A stretch of 53,357 bases of DNA, from contig JAURGP010000009.1 in assembly GCA_030833725.1 (NCBI GenBank), positions 1 through 53,357 on the forward strand, read 5' to 3'. The translations under genes and the position numbers were made by a program. The notes beneath the pieces were generated by a model that saw only the letters and a list, made by a program, of their open reading frames with translations, did not search any database and was not told the DNA's origin. The DNA is from Candidatus Kapaibacterium sp. (GTDB lineage: Bacteria; Bacteroidota; Ignavibacteria; Kapaibacteriales; Kapaibacteriaceae). Below are positions 7,750 to 16,057 of this stretch, piece by piece; position 1 is the stretch's first letter; each line of letters begins with the position of its first letter.

Positions 7750-8526
7750 TCAGTGCAACACCGTACGTGGTAGCGTTACCACCGTGGAACCAAGGACGTA
7801 CGGGCCGATCTCGTAGGGGTTGTAGTACAGGACTACACTGTCGGCCGTGAGTCCAATGTTGGCAGGCAACATGAACGCATCACCATCGAACCAGTACTCC
7901 GTACCCTCGGTCAGTGATGCTCCGGGAGCCAATCCCGCTTGTTTCCGAAACGCCGCTTCGGCCCTCGTCTTCAGGCGTGTGGTGTCGGCCGTCAGGTCCG
8001 TCAGGGTAAGGGGCTTGCCGGTGCGCATGTCGGCCAGGACGTAGGTTGTGTACGACAGTGGATGTGCTCCTCCCATGTAGCTCGAGGTTGCTACCTCTAT
8101 GCAGGCAATAGAGTCCATCGCGGTCACCGTAGCCGTGCCCTGCATGGTCCAGCGTTGCTCGCTCTCCGGAAAGTCCGACAGGAAGTCTTCGTACTCCGCA
8201 ATGAACCGCTGTGTGGCCTCGGCCAGATTGGTGGCACGCTCCATGTCGGGACCACCCATTTCCTGAGCAATGGCATCGATCACGCGCGAGGTGAGGAGGC
8301 GAGCAATGCTGTCGTTACCCGCATCCACGGCACTAAACACCGGAAATCGCAGGTCCACACCGCCGCAGCGGTCCAGCGGGCCATCGCAGCCGGAGGGTCG
8401 TGCTGTGATGGTCGAGTCGCGCCAGGCAAAGCCCGGCAGGTCGGACACCAGATCGTTGGAACAGGAGGAAACGAACAACACGGTAGCTAGGCCGGCTGCT
8501 ACCGTTGTCATAACAGCGCGCTGCAT
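7750..8526 (-). CDS. DUF3298 (RsiV-like C-terminal domain) lipoprotein
   Basis: An exported lipoprotein of 258 residues with the lipobox VSSC early in the chain (TVLFVSSCSN). The C-terminal half shows the DUF3298 pattern SYMGGAHPLSYTTYVLADM, GKPLTLTDL and YYNPYEIGPYVLG; the front half resembles DUF4163. Such domains occur in RsiV, where the extracellular part binds lysozyme, and in many unlinked lipoproteins. Here there is no anti-sigma transmembrane domain. The ATG at 8526 overlaps the upstream TGA (TGATG); a GTG one codon earlier is an alternative. Next to the sigma/anti-sigma pair it may be a sensor or a target of that stress response, which is inference. Confidence 0.82.
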   Translation of the reverse strand: MQRAVMTTVAAGLATVLFVSSCSNDLVSDLPGFAWRDSTITARPSGCDGPLDRCGGVDLRFPVFSAVDAGNDSIARLLTSRVIDAIAQEMGGPDMERATNLAEATQRFIAEYEDFLSDFPESEQRWTMQGTATVTAMDSIACIEVATSSYMGGAHPLSYTTYVLADMRTGKPLTLTDLTADTTRLKTRAEAAFRKQAGLAPGASLTEGTEYWFDGDAFMLPANIGLTADSVVLYYNPYEIGPYVLGSTVVTLPRTVLH

Positions 8527-9188
8527 CACTTCACCAACATCATCGGCTTGGTGGCCGTGTAGCCCGGAGCCGACAGGACGTAGTAGTAGAGGGAGCTCTG
8601 CATGTTATGCTCACGGGTATCGATCGTCACCGTGTGTTCACCTGCTGGCAGTACGTCGTTCACCAGGGTTGCAACCACAGCACCGTGGAGGTCAACCACC
8701 TTGACAACAACGTCGGACGTTGCCGTCGTCGAAAACCGGATGGTCGCTTGATCCGTGATGGGATTGGGTTGACACTCGAACAGGGTGAATCCCGACACAT
8801 CAGTTTCATGCGTCTTTCCGGCAATGACCGATCCATCCGTCCCGGATTCGACGTCCGACTGTACGATGTAGCCCCGAGGCTCGATAATCACCTGCATAGG
8901 CTTGCTGGTAACCGTGGCACAGGGACCTGCCAATTCCACCGTGTATACGCCGGCCATGTCGGGGCGAGCAATCGGGTAGCGGAGTTCCTGTCCGTGCTCA
9001 CCGCGCAAGAGCACGCCATCCTTGAACCAGCGAACGGTCAGATGGCGCATGTCCTGATCCTTGTTCACCGTCAGGACGAACTCCGAACCCTCCGGCATGC
9101 GCTTCATCAGCTGTGCCATCATGTCGGTAGAGGCGCTGCCTAGCAACGCGATCAGGGTCAGCACGAGGAGTACGGATCGACGTGTCAT
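8526..9188 (-). CDS. Secreted Ig-like protein with T9SS C-terminal sorting domain
   Basis: 220 residues from the ATG at 9188. That start gives a signal peptide (MTRRSVLLVLTLIALLGSAS) and an AGGA box upstream; the longer TTG frame from 9215 is less likely. The middle (about 30-110, with VRWFKDGVLL and DMAGVYTVEL) looks like an Ig-like fold. The last 80 residues (LFECQPNPITDQATIRFS, LPAGEHTVTID) form a T9SS sorting domain, implying export across the outer membrane and surface attachment. A TATATTCG box (9228-9221) may be its promoter. The function is not recognised; linkage to the sigma factor chain suggests an envelope role. Confidence 0.82.
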   Translation of the reverse strand: MTRRSVLLVLTLIALLGSASTDMMAQLMKRMPEGSEFVLTVNKDQDMRHLTVRWFKDGVLLRGEHGQELRYPIARPDMAGVYTVELAGPCATVTSKPMQVIIEPRGYIVQSDVESGTDGSVIAGKTHETDVSGFTLFECQPNPITDQATIRFSTTATSDVVVKVVDLHGAVVATLVNDVLPAGEHTVTIDTREHNMQSSLYYYVLSAPGYTATKPMMLVK

Positions 9189-9220
9189 GTCTCGGGTCCT
9201 TTTTTTCGTTTCCAATAGCT

Positions 9221-9228
9221 CGAATATA
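9221..9228 (-). promoter_or_regulatory. Candidate -7 element for the Ig/T9SS - lipoprotein - sigma chain
   Basis: On the minus strand it reads TATATTCG, one mismatch from TAnnTTTG, 33 nt before the ATG at 9188. It is the only such element in the short divergent spacer shared with lpxB. Confidence 0.35.
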
Positions 9229-9241
9229 GCAGTTTTGTGCC

Positions 9242-10336
9242 GTGCGAATCTTCATTACCGCTGGCGATCCGTCGGCCGACGCTCATGCGGCGCGCCTGAT
9301 GGCTGCCCTCCGTCTCCGTATTCCTGAGGTCGTCTTTGAGGGATTCGGTGGACCGGCCATGGAAATGCAGGGGTTACGATCGGTGGCACATCTCAAGGAT
9401 CTGGCAGTGTCGGGGTTCTGGGAGGTGGCCAAGCGGTATGGCTACTTCCGTGCCCTGCTCAAGCAATGCCAGCAGCTCCTCCATTCCCGCAGGTACGATC
9501 TCTTCCTGCCGGTTGACTACCCTGGATTCAACCTGAGATTGGCTACCTATGCCCGTTCCCAGCGTATTCCCGTTGCTTGGTACATTGCCCCACAGTTATG
9601 GGCATGGGGCTCACGGCGTGCACCCGTGTTGGCAGAAGCCGTAACCGACCTGCTCGTGGTGTTTCCCTTCGAGGTTGAGTTTTTCTTTCACCATGGTATC
9701 GCTGCCTACTACGTGGGTCATCCCCTGATCGAGCAGTTGGATACGATACCCCATGTCCCGCGCACAGAATCGGTGCTCCTGATGCCTGGTTCCCGGCAGC
9801 AGGAGGTACGTCATCACATTCCCGTGTTGCAGTCGGCGATGGTGGAGCTTCGCCGGATGTCTCCTGCGCCCGTTGTTGTGGCCAAGGCGGGGATGGTGGA
9901 TGCCGAGTGGTTAAGCCCCTTGCAGACAAGCGGTGCGGAGATCGTCATGGATAGTCGAACTGCGATGCGTACAGCTGGAGCTGGACTCGTCAAAGCTGGA
10001 ACCTCCACGCTGGAGGCTACCTTGCTCGGCATGCCCTATGCAACGTTCTACCGTACTTCGTGGGCGTCGTATCATCTCAGCCGCTGGTTGGTAGACGTGT
10101 CGTCCGTGACCATGGCCAATCTGTTGCTGGATCGACCGGTGGTGCATGAGTATCTCCAGCAGGACGCCACCGGTGAGCGTCTCGCTGCAGAGCTACTAGA
10201 TCTGCTGCAGAACGAGCAGCGCCGGCAGGAGCTGGCGCAGGCAACCGCCGAGGTGCATCAGCTGCTTGGTGGTACGGGTGCCAGTGAGCGAGCTGCGGAC
10301 TATCTTGCCGACCGCTACCAGAAAAGAGGGCGGTAG
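9242..10336 (+). CDS. lpxB: Lipid-A-disaccharide synthase LpxB
   Basis: 364 residues starting at a GTG (MRIFITAGDPSADAHAARLM, matching the GExSGD-type opening of LpxB with a variant ITAGDPSAD). LpxB is a GT19 glycosyltransferase that joins UDP-2,3-diacylglucosamine and lipid X to make the lipid A disaccharide at the inner membrane. Other landmarks are FLPVDYPGFNLRLA, YIAPQLWAWG and LLMPGSRQQEV, and the late KAGTSTLEATLLGMP segment. It is followed after 4 nt by a DUF374 acyltransferase and then lpxK, a lipid A unit. Its presence shows a Gram-negative envelope with lipopolysaccharide. Confidence 0.95.
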   Translation: MRIFITAGDPSADAHAARLMAALRLRIPEVVFEGFGGPAMEMQGLRSVAHLKDLAVSGFWEVAKRYGYFRALLKQCQQLLHSRRYDLFLPVDYPGFNLRLATYARSQRIPVAWYIAPQLWAWGSRRAPVLAEAVTDLLVVFPFEVEFFFHHGIAAYYVGHPLIEQLDTIPHVPRTESVLLMPGSRQQEVRHHIPVLQSAMVELRRMSPAPVVVAKAGMVDAEWLSPLQTSGAEIVMDSRTAMRTAGAGLVKAGTSTLEATLLGMPYATFYRTSWASYHLSRWLVDVSSVTMANLLLDRPVVHEYLQQDATGERLAAELLDLLQNEQRRQELAQATAEVHQLLGGTGASERAADYLADRYQKRGR

Positions 10337-10340
10337 ACCT

Positions 10341-10937
10341 ATGTTTCGTGCTCGGCTTGTGTCGTTCATCATCCGTGTGCTGGCTCGTACTTGGAGCCTT
10401 GATGTGCAAGGGCAGCTCCCCATGCAGCCCTGTGTTGTGGCCTTTTGGCACGGAAGTATGCTGCCAATCTGGTGGGCCTTCCGCGGCCTGCGCCCAACGG
10501 CGATGGTGAGTGCCAGCCGCGACGGTGCACTGCTGGCACAGCTTCTCCAGGACTGGAACTATCGCACGGTGCGGGGATCGTCGTCGCAAGGCGGTAGTGC
10601 AGCACTGTCCGACTTGGTGCGTGCTGCCCACGACCACGTTGTGATGATCACGCCAGATGGGCCGCGTGGTCCAGCTCAGGTGATGAAGCCAGGGGCAGTG
10701 GTTGCTGCGCAGCGTGCAGGCGTTCCGCTGTTGCTCGTTACAGCTCGTGTCTCCCGAGCCAGGATCTTCGAGCGGTCGTGGGATCGCTTTGCACTGCCAC
10801 TACCGTTTGCAACGGTGACACTAGTGATTGACACACCGCTCACGATTCCCCCAGATGCCGATCGAGACGCCGTAGATGGCATTATGGCACAGTGTGAACA
10901 GCGACTTCGAGCCATCACGGATGACGTCGGCGTATGA
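10341..10937 (+). CDS. DUF374 lysophospholipid acyltransferase-like protein
   Basis: 198 residues from the ATG at 10341, 4 nt after lpxB. It begins MFRARLVSFIIRVLARTW. It carries the acyltransferase-like motif with histidine, VVAFWHGSMLPIWW, then SRDGALLAQLL, VRGSSSQGGSAAL and TPDGPRGPAQVMKPGAV. These are the hallmarks of the DUF374 (LPLAT-like) family often found in lipid A or Kdo gene clusters. The role is probably acyl transfer to lipid A or a phospholipid, but no member-specific substrate can be assigned. The stop overlaps the lpxK start (ATGA), so it is translationally coupled. Confidence 0.88.
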   Translation: MFRARLVSFIIRVLARTWSLDVQGQLPMQPCVVAFWHGSMLPIWWAFRGLRPTAMVSASRDGALLAQLLQDWNYRTVRGSSSQGGSAALSDLVRAAHDHVVMITPDGPRGPAQVMKPGAVVAAQRAGVPLLLVTARVSRARIFERSWDRFALPLPFATVTLVIDTPLTIPPDADRDAVDGIMAQCEQRLRAITDDVGV

Positions 10938-11923
10938 CGATGATACGATCTCTGCTTGCCCGCGTGTATGGCGCCGTCGTGAAGCGCCGGAACAAGCGGT
11001 ATGATGATCGACGTACCCCCATCGTCACGGTGGATGTGCCGGTTGTGAGCGTCGGGAACCTTACGGTAGGTGGTACGGGAAAAACACCGGTGGTGCAGAT
11101 GCTGGTACGCTGGCTCCAGCAGCAGGGCTACCAACCAGGGGTTGTGTTACGAGGCTACCGCCGTCGATCGCGCGGACTGGTGGTGGTTCACAATGGCGAG
11201 CGTCTCTGCGCCACCGTCGATGAGGCCGGTGACGAAGCCTACCTCCATGCCACCGCTCTCGGAGTTCCCGTGGTAGTGTGCGCCAGCAAGGTGGATGCTG
11301 CCGTCCATGCGGCTGGCATGCTTCCCTGTGATGTGATTGTGGTAGACGATGGCTTTCAGCACCGATCACTCCATCGCGACGTGGACATTGTCCTCGTGGA
11401 CCGGGCAACGCTACAGGGCAAGCTTCTACCAGAGGGCCGCTTGCGCGAGCCCCTTACAAACCTGCGTCGAGCTGACGTGGTCCTGTTGACTGATGCAACG
11501 CTCACGGCAGCTGACGTCCAAGGCTACACAGCACCTGAGGCCGTGATCGACCACGTGACCACCACAAGCTCATCCGATCTCACTGGCCAACGGCTGATCG
11601 TGATGGCTGGTATCGCCAACCCAAAAAGATTAACGGCTACGCTGCAGGCTGGTGGTGCCACCGTCCTTGAGGAAATCTTCTTCAGCGATCACTTCCGATA
11701 TTCGCAGCGTGACGTGGCAGGGGTGATCACCGTAGCTGTGACGCACGCTGCGGTCGTCTGCACCACGGAGAAGGACTACGTGAAACTGGGTCCTTACCTC
11801 CACCTGTTCGAAGCTGCTGGTGTTGCTGTTCATGTTGTGCAGATCGAAGCCCAAGTGTCCGATCGCACGCAGCAGCATATTCTCGACCTCATCGCAGGAG
11901 CAACAGATGAAGATTGCCATTAG
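10934..11923 (+). CDS. lpxK: Tetraacyldisaccharide 4'-kinase LpxK
   Basis: 329 residues with the family opening RTPIVTVDVPVVSVGNLTVG and the P-loop VGGTGKTP (45-52). LpxK phosphorylates the 4' position of the lipid A disaccharide at the inner membrane, the step after LpxB. Other landmarks are VLRGYRRRSRG, DVIVVDDGFQHRSL and LLPEGRLREPL. The start overlaps the upstream stop (ATGA). The 3' end overlaps the next gene by 17 nt. No waaA (Kdo transferase) lies in this unit. Confidence 0.95.
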   Translation: MTMIRSLLARVYGAVVKRRNKRYDDRRTPIVTVDVPVVSVGNLTVGGTGKTPVVQMLVRWLQQQGYQPGVVLRGYRRRSRGLVVVHNGERLCATVDEAGDEAYLHATALGVPVVVCASKVDAAVHAAGMLPCDVIVVDDGFQHRSLHRDVDIVLVDRATLQGKLLPEGRLREPLTNLRRADVVLLTDATLTAADVQGYTAPEAVIDHVTTTSSSDLTGQRLIVMAGIANPKRLTATLQAGGATVLEEIFFSDHFRYSQRDVAGVITVAVTHAAVVCTTEKDYVKLGPYLHLFEAAGVAVHVVQIEAQVSDRTQQHILDLIAGATDEDCH

Positions 11924-12626
11924 TAAGGCCTCGGGTTCGGCAAGTTTCGATCGCTATGCACCATGGCTCCAGGCTGCCGATGCCTCGGTGGAGGTGGTGG
12001 ATCTGTTCGGGCTCTCGGCCATGGATGCCGTGGCCGCCCTGCACGATGTGGCCGGCCTGGTGCTCTCCGGTGGCGAGGATGTGGATCCCGCGTTGTACGG
12101 CCATGCGGAGCGGAGGGACCTGTGCGGGACGATCAACGCCGAGCGTGATGCCGTGGAGTTGGCACTGGCAACGGCGGCCGTCGAGCGGCGCATTCCCGTA
12201 CTGGGTATCTGTAGGGGGCTTCAGGTGCTCAACGTAGCATTCGGTGGTACGTTGATCGCAGATGTGCCATCCCAGCGTCCGTCAGAAACAGAACACCGGC
12301 GGATCGAGGGTGTGGACAGCACGCACGCCGTGGAGGTGCAGCCAGGCTCGATTCTCAAGAACGTCTGTGGAACGATGGAGGGTACGGTCAATAGTGCGCA
12401 CCACCAAGCCATTGAAAAGATTGCCGCCGTGTTTACAGCCACCGTCCTGGCCGAAGACGGTATCATCGAAGCCATTGAGTGGGGCGATGCTGCTTTGGGT
12501 GGGAAGCCCTTTCTCCTTGGCGTGCAGTGGCATCCAGAGCGCATGGACTATCAGAGTCCGTTTTCCCTCCGCCTTGCCGAGCACTTCCTGCTGGAGGCCG
12601 CTGCCTACCAGCTGCTGCTGAAGTAG
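11907..12626 (+). CDS. Peptidase C26 / class-I glutamine amidotransferase-like hydrolase
   Basis: 239 residues from the ATG at 11907, with AGGAG just upstream inside the end of lpxK. It belongs to the gamma-glutamyl-gamma-aminobutyrate hydrolase (PuuD-like) group. The landmarks are LVLSGGEDVDPALYG, the nucleophile C102 in GICRGLQVLN, and H209/E211 in GVQWHPERMD, completing a Cys-His-Glu triad. The usual substrate is a gamma-glutamyl amide from polyamine breakdown, but the family is broad and no polyamine genes are nearby. The C102 codon region contains one copy of the repeated 8-mer (12213-12220). The gene ends 4 nt from the convergent HhH-barrel gene. Confidence 0.88.
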   Translation: MKIAISKASGSASFDRYAPWLQAADASVEVVDLFGLSAMDAVAALHDVAGLVLSGGEDVDPALYGHAERRDLCGTINAERDAVELALATAAVERRIPVLGICRGLQVLNVAFGGTLIADVPSQRPSETEHRRIEGVDSTHAVEVQPGSILKNVCGTMEGTVNSAHHQAIEKIAAVFTATVLAEDGIIEAIEWGDAALGGKPFLLGVQWHPERMDYQSPFSLRLAEHFLLEAAAYQLLLK

Positions 12627-12630
12627 GAGT

Positions 12631-14301
12631 TCACATCCGAACGTCCAGCTGGGCAGTGGCAGACGCCTGGGTTTGAAGCAGGACCGTTGAGACGGAGCAG
12701 CGGATGCTGGGTATCGGTTGCCACGAGGCAGCCAAGAGTAACCGTGCACCAATGCCGCTGCCGACGACGGTGTTGAACACACCAACGACGGGCACCTCCA
12801 TGGCATAGGGTGCAACATCGAACGATGTGGACCAGTACGTGGTGTACCGCGCCGTAACGTGCGAGCTGGTCAGAAATGTCCATCGTGCCTCGATGTAGCC
12901 GAGGTATCCCTCGTGTATCTCACCATGCTCCCACGTGGCGCGCCGCACATCCGAGCGCAAACGAAGCCGGAGCTGTCGCTGGACCTGTGCCGTGAGATCC
13001 GCACGAAGGGTGGTGCGATGCCGACGCGTCATCACGCCAGAGGTGGAAACATCGTCCACTTCGTACCGATATCGAGCATCCAGCTCCACACCTCGTACCA
13101 GCTTGATCTGCACATCGGTGATCGCATCGAGGCCGCGTGTGGGCATCGGGACGCTGTAGGATCGCGATGGCCGTCCATGCACGTCGAGGGAGGCCTCGAT
13201 GTTCCATCGGTCTTGGCGGTAGTGGAACCCAACGAGACAGCCGGCCTCATTGCCAAGGATCGATGCCTGAGAGATAGCAGCGGCATAGGGGTGGCGAAGA
13301 TCCGGATCTGACCACCGGACGGCGGCCGACACCGATCCGCTGGGAATCTCTCTGCGGGCAATCAGCAGCATCGCCCAGCGATCTGCACCATGAACGCCAA
13401 TCTCGGAATGGAGGTGCCACGAGTCCAGCTGTACCTCCATATCGGCTGTTGTCATGGTGGTTGTGCCATCGCGGTACGTGTGAATTCCGCCAACAGCACT
13501 CGTCCATAAGGGCATCCGTACCGATGCCAGCAGTGATGTTTCTGGTGTGCCATCAACTGAGACGGGCGACCATACCACGCCCACGTCTATCGGAAGCTCT
13601 GCTGTCAGTGCAGAAACATGGACAGCGATCCCTCGCTTGAGTGATTCCTGCCAGGTTGAGGTGTATGGGCGTAGACGCACGTCGGTGCTCAGGTTGGAGA
13701 GTCTGGACATGGGACTACGCCCGAATCCGCCGCCACCGCCAAGCGCTATGCCGAGACCACTGGCAAGAGAAACATCACCCACACCAATCATGTATCGATC
13801 GAGGGGAATCAACGCCCAACCACCCCTCACAGATTCCGTTCCTGTAGCGCGGAGGAGCGCGCCAACACGGCCCGCCGCCGTGGTCAGATCCAGTCGTGAG
13901 GACCAGTCAGGCGTGCGCCCCTCCCGCCACTGAGCCCGTAGGCGCAACCGTCCACTGTTGATCCACGACTCCAACCATGTTGTGCAGGTGCAGTGCAGCG
14001 TACACGTGGTGGAGATGAGGATGTGCTGGTCGGTTGTCAGGCACGCACGCCGTGAGAGATCGCTCATCGATACAGCGCTATCTACCAACGAATCAACCGC
14101 AGAACGGATGCGCGCAGCCGTCACGCGGCTGATGCCCGGAATCTGCGTGAGGTCGCGACTGCTGGCGCATCGCAGGCAGAGTGGACTCTCAGCATAGGAC
14201 TGCAGCGCATCCAGCATGGCGAGGTTCTGCGGGTCGGACGCCAGGTCGTCTTGGCCACTGGCAACGGCGATAGCCCACAGGAACAACAACACTCTACCCA
14301 T
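12631..14301 (-). CDS. Helix-hairpin-helix outer-membrane barrel-like protein
   Basis: 556 residues from the ATG at 14301, which gives a signal peptide (MGRVLLFLWAIAVASG); earlier starts give a non-signal extension. Residues 20-95 hold helix-hairpin-helix elements (DLTQIPGISRVTAARIRSAV, then MSDLSRRACL). The rest is a long run of alternating short strands ending in a basic-aromatic pattern, consistent with an outer-membrane beta-barrel. The segment GVGDVSLASGLGIALG matches the GDYxLxFGQGL stretch I recall from Bacteroidota proteins annotated as helix-hairpin-helix domain-containing. Their function is unknown. It overlaps the upstream exported-protein gene by 8 nt, so the two are likely co-expressed. 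Confidence 0.7.
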   Translation of the reverse strand: MGRVLLFLWAIAVASGQDDLASDPQNLAMLDALQSYAESPLCLRCASSRDLTQIPGISRVTAARIRSAVDSLVDSAVSMSDLSRRACLTTDQHILISTTCTLHCTCTTWLESWINSGRLRLRAQWREGRTPDWSSRLDLTTAAGRVGALLRATGTESVRGGWALIPLDRYMIGVGDVSLASGLGIALGGGGGFGRSPMSRLSNLSTDVRLRPYTSTWQESLKRGIAVHVSALTAELPIDVGVVWSPVSVDGTPETSLLASVRMPLWTSAVGGIHTYRDGTTTMTTADMEVQLDSWHLHSEIGVHGADRWAMLLIARREIPSGSVSAAVRWSDPDLRHPYAAAISQASILGNEAGCLVGFHYRQDRWNIEASLDVHGRPSRSYSVPMPTRGLDAITDVQIKLVRGVELDARYRYEVDDVSTSGVMTRRHRTTLRADLTAQVQRQLRLRLRSDVRRATWEHGEIHEGYLGYIEARWTFLTSSHVTARYTTYWSTSFDVAPYAMEVPVVGVFNTVVGSGIGARLLLAASWQPIPSIRCSVSTVLLQTQASATAQLDVRM

Positions 14302-15040
14302 CGAACCGCACATCGAGCGATAGCGCGGCCCTGTAGCCGAGGCGCTCCACCCACGATACCTCAGCCACGATGTCCGGCAGGTCCTCCAACAACAGACGAG
14401 CTCCCACACTCAGCGTGATGGGCCAGGTAGAGCATCTCCCGCGCAGGGTTGTCGTGGTGGACGGATGGTACAGAGCTGAGAGCATGAGCGAGGTATACTG
14501 CCCTGGTGCGATGGCCAGCTCGGCAGCAGCAGCCCCCTGCCAACCGACTCCTAGTCGGAGGGTTCGGGTAGGGGGCTGACTGTCCGAGTGGAGTTGCAGC
14601 AGTCCGTCGACGCCGCAACCCACCAACCAGGTGGGGTTGAGTGCCATGATGGTATGGATGTTCATCGCCAGTGAGGTGCGAGCGGGGAAGCCGACAGCCC
14701 CCTGCCAGGTTCCAACAAGTTGTGATGCTGCGGTGAAGGAAGGCGTGATCAACCAGACGCGCGCCACCGAACCCTGGAGATCTATCCATCCTCCACCCGA
14801 CAGTCCGGATACGTGAGCCAGCATCTGTACCGGCGGAATCGACGCCGTGATGGACGCTTTGCTGAGATCGACAAAGCCATACGGGGCGGGCCGAATGCCT
14901 ACCGAAAGGGAGGCGCTCTGTTTTGCCGTGGCGGGAGCCATAACGCCCTCCGTAAGGGACAGCACCGTGGTGCCCGTGATGTCCTGTGCAAGCATGATCG
15001 CAGGAGCCGCGTGCACCAGAAACAACCCTCGACACGTCAT
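14294..15040 (-). CDS. Exported protein of unknown function, partner of the HhH-barrel protein
   Basis: 248 residues from the ATG at 15040 (MTCRGLFLVHAAPAIMLAQ, a signal peptide). I do not recognise a named family. The body is rich in Gly, Ser and Thr with repeated amphipathic strands (LGVGWQGAAAAELAI, SVGARLLLEDLPDIVAEV, YRAALSLDVRF) and ends in an aromatic-free strand. A small outer-membrane barrel or periplasmic beta protein is plausible. Its stop lies 8 nt inside the HhH-barrel gene and it is divergent from porD. Three copies of the repeated 8-mer AGGGGGCT lie within it (14531, 14570, 14696), the densest cluster in the window. Confidence 0.6.
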   Translation of the reverse strand: MTCRGLFLVHAAPAIMLAQDITGTTVLSLTEGVMAPATAKQSASLSVGIRPAPYGFVDLSKASITASIPPVQMLAHVSGLSGGGWIDLQGSVARVWLITPSFTAASQLVGTWQGAVGFPARTSLAMNIHTIMALNPTWLVGCGVDGLLQLHSDSQPPTRTLRLGVGWQGAAAAELAIAPGQYTSLMLSALYHPSTTTTLRGRCSTWPITLSVGARLLLEDLPDIVAEVSWVERLGYRAALSLDVRFDG

Positions 15041-15052
15041 CTTCAGCCTGCG

Positions 15053-15060
15053 TATGTTCG
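15053..15060 (+). promoter_or_regulatory. Candidate -7 element for porD
   Basis: TATGTTCG is one mismatch from TAnnTTTG and lies 47 nt before the porD ATG, in the spacer shared with the divergent exported-protein gene. There is no convincing -33 element. Confidence 0.3.
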
Positions 15061-15107
15061 CAGGTACGAGGATGCTACACATGATGCGATACATCAGGAG
15101 TACACGC

Positions 15108-16025
15108 ATGTTGAACGGAAACGTCGTCAGACTGCTTACCATGTGGATTGTCGTGATGATCACGGCAGGAAACGTGACATCCCACGCGCAGGAATTGGAT
15201 GCCCGCGTAACCGTGAACATGGATGCCATCCAGATGGATCAGCGCATGGAGGCCCGCACCATGGCTGCCGACGTGGAGCGATACCTCAACAACCAGCGCT
15301 ATACGGGCCAGGATTGGGAGGGTGAGCGTATTCCGGTGGACATCACCATCTACCTGATGTCGCGCAGCGGTAATCGATACATGGGACGGTTGGCCATCGT
15401 CAGCCGTCGGCTGGCGAATGGGGAGCCCAATACCGGAGGCCCCCTACTTCGCATCTTCGATCAGGAGTGGACATTTGAATGGTCGTTCAACCCCGTGCTG
15501 AACTACCAGACGATGCGCTATGATCCGTTCAGCAGTGTCATCGACTTCTACGTCCTGCTGGCCATCGGTCTGGATGCTGATACCTACGACGATCTTGGTG
15601 GAGACCCCCTCTACAATGCGGCCAAGCAGATCGCCCAGCTTGGTAGTGCAACGGGCATTTCCAGCTTCTCGACAACGTTTCAGCCGGGCGAGATTACGCG
15701 CATGTCGATTGTGACCGAGCTGACCGATCCTCGGTTTAACGGTCTTCGTCGGATCTTCTACGACTACCATGTAGCCATGGATGAGTATGCGTTGGACCCT
15801 GAAAAGGGAAGGACACAGATGCTCGTCGTTCTGGACGATCTCGCCTACTTCAAGCAGAACTCCATTTCCAATCGGTCGGCCCTACTGGACGTGTACTTCG
15901 ATGCCAAGGCGGGTGAGTTGGCTGACATGTTCCGTGGGATGAAGGATGCGAAGGTATGGGACACGCTCCGCTACCTCGACCCCTCGAACTCACAGATGTA
16001 CGAGTCTGCTTCGCAAGGGAAGTAG
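15108..16025 (+). CDS. porD: PorD-like type IX secretion protein (DUF4835)
   Basis: 305 residues from the ATG at 15108, which has AGGAG at a good distance (ATCAGGAGTACACGC) and gives a signal peptide with the end TSHAQ. After that come QELDARVTVNMDAIQ, DITIYLMSRSGNRYMGRLAI, EWTFEWSFNP and a long helical tail. This is the DUF4835 layout, annotated as the T9SS protein PorD in Porphyromonas. PorD is needed for T9SS secretion, by an unclear mechanism. Its presence agrees with the three T9SS-sorted proteins in this window. No other T9SS genes (porK, L, M, N) lie here. Confidence 0.78.
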   Translation: MLNGNVVRLLTMWIVVMITAGNVTSHAQELDARVTVNMDAIQMDQRMEARTMAADVERYLNNQRYTGQDWEGERIPVDITIYLMSRSGNRYMGRLAIVSRRLANGEPNTGGPLLRIFDQEWTFEWSFNPVLNYQTMRYDPFSSVIDFYVLLAIGLDADTYDDLGGDPLYNAAKQIAQLGSATGISSFSTTFQPGEITRMSIVTELTDPRFNGLRRIFYDYHVAMDEYALDPEKGRTQMLVVLDDLAYFKQNSISNRSALLDVYFDAKAGELADMFRGMKDAKVWDTLRYLDPSNSQMYESASQGK

Positions 16026-16057
16026 ACCGAACGTAGAAGGGAAAGTAGATCACCTGC

